Shown here piece after piece: positions 59,802 to 64,000 of a stretch of DNA of 64,000 bases (position 1 is its first letter; every line of letters starts with the position of its first letter). The notes beneath the pieces are model-generated. The model did not search any database, was not told the DNA's origin, and saw only the letters and a program-made list of their open reading frames with translations. The stretch is from Terebella lapidaria (taxonomy: Eukaryota > Annelida > Polychaeta > Terebellida > Terebellidae). Position numbers and translations under genes: made by a program. Where the stretch lies: assembly GCA_949152475.1 (NCBI GenBank), contig OX424559.1, positions 38,051,119 to 38,115,118 of the forward strand, read 5' to 3'.

Positions 59802-62140
59802 CGAGGGGCCATAGGCCCGGCAGTTGACGAATTAGAAAGGTTACCGGACTAAGGAAGGTTACCGGACAATATATGTTTTAGATATATGTTTTAGTGAGAT
59901 ATTAGCCATTTTGTGCTCTGACCTCAATTTTCAAATCATGAGAAAATTTAACATATATCATTTCCTATACATGTATGTCCAAAGCTGTAAAGTCGATAAA
60001 AAGTGATATATTAGCCACATTGTGCTCTGACCTTGAAAAGGAGGTCAAAGGTCAAATGTCAAGGTCAAGGTCACAGAAGATAGAACTCGAGTTAATCTAC
60101 AATATGAACTTGGTTCGAAGTCTCTAGGGCGATTAGAACCGAAGTTATGGCCATTTATGTGTTTTCGACACTTTATGTGACCTTGACCTTGACCTTTGAC
60201 CTAGGGTCCCCAAATTTCACCCATTTGCAAGTATATACATAAGCATTTTATACGTACAATTTGGTCATGATACGTCCAAAACTGTGGCTTGTAGAGCGGT
60301 AATATACGAAGAACAAACTAGATTTTGATGATAACAATAGAATGCAAAGCAGTTTTTCCGTTGCCATGGCAACATTTTTCAGGCGAATTTGACTAAAATC
60401 AATGGGTGCCTGGCTTTGAGCCTAAAAAGTGTTCCCATAAAGTTTGGTGATGATCCGACCTAAACTGTGATATGTTTCAGTTAGTTTGAAAATTTGACCT
60501 TTAAGTTTTGAATGTGTCCTCATTTTTGCGACCAGGTTCAAGGTCAATTATAAAATTGACATGTACATATGGTTACCATGCCTCTTCTGAATGATATGGT
60601 TCAAATTTTATGAGACTACAATGATTCAAGCAGATGTTATAACCGAAAAGGTGTTTTTCTAGGATTTCGATGACCTTGACCTTGACCTTTGACCTTTGTA
60701 TTTCAATTCGTAGAGGTCAATGCTATTAATATGCATGTCAAGTTTCAAGTTATTCCATACAGTATTGACGCTGTTATGGCCTTTTGAAATTTCGGTAATT
60801 TGACGTTTATGACGTCATTGTGACGTGAGTGTACGTCGCAGCGCCGAAAATAAGGTATCACTGCAATCAGGGGCCCAAGACCTTTGCAACGATATACTAC
60901 TCGATATGATTCGCTGACCTTCGTACCTGACCTTGACATTCACCTCATGGCAAACTCTCAAGGTCAAGCTCAAATGCCGAGGTCAAGGTCACAGAAGATA
61001 GAACTCGAGTTTATCTACAATATGAACTTGGTTTGAAGTCTCTAGCACAAATGGAATCGGAGTTATGGCCACTTATGTGTTTTTAACATTTTGCGTGACC
61101 TTGACCTTAACTTTGGACCTTGAGTCACAAAAATTGTGCATTGTCTGTGCATGAATATATATATTGTATCTGTAAAATTTCATCAGAATCAAACAAAATT
61201 TGTGGACACTATGACCGTTTGAAATTTTGAAAAATTAACGTTTATGACGTCACTGTGACGTCAATAAACGTCACAGCTCAAAACTGATGAAAAGGTATGT
61301 ACCAGGGAATCAAGACCTTTCATTTGATATACTACTTGATAGGTTTCAGTTAGTTTTAAAATTTGACCTTGAAGTTCTCCTCAAATGACCTTATTTTCCT
61401 GACCAAGTTCAAGGTCAATCATGAAATTGACATATAGGTTCGATTGCTATACCTCTTCTGAACGATATGGTTCAAATTTCATGAACCTACGACAATTCAA
61501 ACGGATGTTATTACCGGAAACGTGTTTTTCTGGGATTTCGATGACCTTGACCTTGACCTTTGCACTTAAATTCGTAGAGGTCATTGCTGTCAGTATGCAT
61601 ATCAAGTTTCAAGAGATTCCATATAGTATTGACGATGTGATGGCCTTTTGAAATTTCGGGAATTTGACGTTTATGACGTCATTGTGACGTCAGTGTACGT
61701 CGCAGCGCCGAAAATAGGGTATCACTGCGATCAGGGGGTCAAGACCTTTCCAACGATATACTACTCAATATGCTGCGCTGACCTTCGTACTTGACCTTGA
61801 CTTCGACCTGGGGCGAACTTCTCAAGGTCAAAGTCAAATGTCAAGGTCAAGGTCACAGACGATAGAACTCGAGTGTATCTACAATATGCACTTGGTCAGA
61901 AGTCTCTAGAACGATTAGAACCGGAGTTATGACCACCTATGTGTTTTCAACATTTTGTGTGACCTTGACCTTGACCTTTGACTTAGGGTCACCAAAATTC
62001 ACCGGTTTCCAGGTATATACCTAGGCATTGTATCCGTACGATTTGGTGATGATCCGGCCAAAACTGTGGCCTGTAACGTGCAAACAGACAAACAAACAGA
62101 CAAACAAACAAACAAACAGACAAACCGAACTGACCAACAT
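59802..62140 (+). mobile_element. Unit 34: duplicate of unit 27
   Basis: Same cap, leader, B order and 3' end as unit 27. It differs by a tandem repeat of about 20 bp holding GGTTACCGGAC near 59838-59867 and by small changes. The offset runs from 14,297 to 14,291 bp across the unit, so indels are few. Confidence 0.88.
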
Positions 62141-62234
62141 AGTTGACGAATTTTTAATTCGTCAACTAATAAACACACAAACCAACCGACCAACATACTT
62201 GCCGGAATTTAAATTCCGGCAAGTAACAAACACA
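62141..62234 (+). repeat. GTTGACG-class cassette, then perfect 28-nt palindrome
   Basis: 62141-62167 equals the cassette at 47850. From ACTAA onward the two loci are unrelated: here a second cassette follows (62197-62224, ACTTGCCGGAATTT and its exact reverse complement), there a CGAC-ATA-GTCG cap. The break in similarity is within a few bases of the hairpin. Confidence 0.9.
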
Positions 62235-63283
62235 CGAGAGGCCATAGGCCACACACTTGCCGGAATGGATACTTGACAGGTTTGAATGATTTCCATTTCG
62301 AGAATTGACGTTTTACGTCATGACGTCATTGACGTTGCACGTGTTGAAACTTGGTATGTCGCTGGGTATCATTATTTCACATACCTTCTGATAATTACAG
62401 TCCAATACCTTCAAATTTGAGTGCACTGTAGATGTTTGAAAGTTTGTTGAAAAGTCGAAAAATTGGTATGACAGGCCTTACGTTTATGACGTCATAACGG
62501 AGAATCTATCATGGCGGAAAAGTATCGGACAGTACTCTTCTGAACCAGAATTCAACGAGCTTTCCAATGGTGCAATTCGCTTCTCTGTACGACAAATACT
62601 TTCCGATATATAGCCCCATTTTCAAAATTAACGTTTTACGTCATGACGTCATTGACGTTGCACGTAGCGTCTTGAAACTTGGTGTACGGCTGGGTATCAT
62701 TATTCCACATACGTTCTGATAATTACATTCCAATACCTTCAAATTTGAGTGCACTGTGGATGTTTGAAAGTTTGCTGAAAAGTCGAAAAATTGGTATGAC
62801 AGGCCTTACGTTTATGACGTCATAGCGGAAAATCTATCATGGCGGAAAAGTATCGGACAGTACCCTTCTAAACCAGAATTCAACGAGCTTTTCAATGGTG
62901 CAATCCGCTTCTCTGTACGACAAATACTTTCCGATATATAGCCCCATTTCTAAAAATGACGTTTCACGTCGTGACGTCATTGACGTTCAAACAATCCGAG
63001 TAAAACTTCGCAGTTATATGGAAGATACCATTATATATCGGTGTGCTGAATTTCAGAGGTATCGGTCCAAATGTGACTGCTGTGTGAATTTTTGAAAATT
63101 CACCAATGATGAGAGATAGGGATTTTTCGATTTTCAATGATTTTTGGTGACGTCATCAATGAACCGATTTTTTTTCAAAAACGTGCAGTGCCGTCCCAGG
63201 GCGAATACCTATCCAACAAAAAAGTTTCGGGATGCCAGCCTAAAAGCTGTGGACGCTACAGTGCGAACAGACAAACAAACACA
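62235..63283 (+). mobile_element. Unit 35: two-copy A unit
   Basis: Near-identical to units 31 and 32: A anchors 62479 and 62807, terminal unit, terminal region, GTGGACGCTACAGTGCGAA. The next cap anchor is 1,049 bp later. Confidence 0.9.
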
Positions 63284-64000
63284 CGAGAGGCCATAGGCCA
63301 CACACTTGCCGGAATGGATACTTGACAGGTTTGAATGATTTCCATTTCGAGAATTGACGTTTTACGTCATGACGTCATTGACGTTGCACGTGTTGAAACT
63401 TGGTATGTCGCTGGGTATCATTATTTCACATACCTTCTGATAATTACAGTCCAATACCTTCAAATTTGAGTGCACTGTAGATGTTTGAAAGTTTGTTGAA
63501 AAGTCGAAAAATTGGTATGACAGGCCTTACGTTTATGACGTCATAACGGAGAATCTATCATGGCGGAAAAGTATCGGACAGTACTCTTCTGAACCAGAAT
63601 TCAACGAGCTTTCCAATGGTGCAATTCGCTTCTCTGTACGACAAATACTTTCCGATATATAGCCCCATTTTCAAAATTAACGTTTTACGTCATGACGTCA
63701 TTGACGTTGCACGTAGCGTCTTGAAACTTTATGTACGGCTGGGTATCATTATTCCACATACGTTCTGATAATTACAATCCAATACCTTCAAATTTGAGTG
63801 CACTGTGGATGTTTGAAAGTTTGCTGAAAAGTCGAAAAATTGGTATGACAGGCCTTACGTTTATGACGTCATAGCGGAAAATCTATCATGGCGGAAAAGT
63901 ATCGGACAGTACCCTTCTAAACCAGAATTCAACGAGCTTTCCAATGGTGCAATCCGCTTCTCTGTACGACAAATACTTTCCGATATATAGCCCCATTTCT
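63284..64000 (+). mobile_element. Unit 36: two-copy A unit, cut by the window end
   Basis: Cap and leader as in unit 35, A anchors 63528 and 63856; the window ends inside the second copy. The array evidently continues to the right. Confidence 0.9.

Overview
This window looks like non-coding, repeat-only DNA from a metazoan nuclear genome, most likely a marine invertebrate. I cannot name the species from the sequence. It is AT-rich, has no open frame that behaves like a gene, carries two tRNA-like sequences with eukaryotic A and B boxes, and consists almost wholly of related repeats in one orientation. The longest open frames (up to about 130 codons) are read-through of CAAA microsatellites or of repeat cores, so no coding sequence is called.

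Architecture: about 36 units are joined head to tail, all on the + strand. A typical unit has (1) a 5' cap, a small perfect hairpin such as GGCC-ATA-GGCC followed by ACACTTGCCGGA; (2) a body built from a few families; (3) a 3' end with GTGGACGCTAGAGTGCGAA; (4) an AAAC/CAAA microsatellite; and (5) zero to four hairpin cassettes of 27-30 nt (class CTTGCCG/CGGCAAG and variants). The next cap follows at once. Body families: A, a 328-bp tandem satellite with two TGACGTCA sites per period; B, monomers of about 425-450 bp with TGACGTCATTGTGACGTCA doublets and clusters of AGGTCA half-sites; C, a core of about 1.1-1.25 kb; D, a TATA-containing block of about 0.5 kb; E, a repeat of about 305-329 bp; F and H, leaders joined to C; S165, a 165-bp repeat with GGATCC palindromes.

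Layout: 1-943 A+E remnant; 944-2974 B; 2975-5517 two C units; 5518-7957 A array; 7958-10029 B; 10030-14908 mosaic A/D/B; 14909-16938 the only low-repeat stretch (tRNA-derived SINE-like sequence, foldback insertion, tRNA-like sequence); 16939-18295 A; 18296-21063 two C units; 21064-25011 a 1,970-bp F+C tandem duplication; 25012-29041 B and mosaic; 29042-30802 H+C; 30803-33981 two B units; 33982-35545 F+C; 35546-39957 B, S165, B; 39958-41136 E; 41137-45532 H+C, F+C, C; 45533-51214 B then A array; 51215-56117 B; 56118-58205 two A units; 58206-62234 B; 62235-64000 A units.

Most interesting: cap and cassette stems change between subfamilies while staying complementary. Nearly all cassette mismatches are A.C on the + strand, which become G.U pairs in a minus-strand RNA. 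The right arm of the last cassette can pair instead with the next unit's cap arm. Duplicated units diverge exactly at caps and cassettes, so these are the shuffling points. The layout (subterminal inverted repeat, internal tandem repeats, microsatellite, terminal hairpin, head-to-tail arrays) resembles non-autonomous Helentron/DINE-1-like or bivalve pearl-like elements. That assignment is inference.
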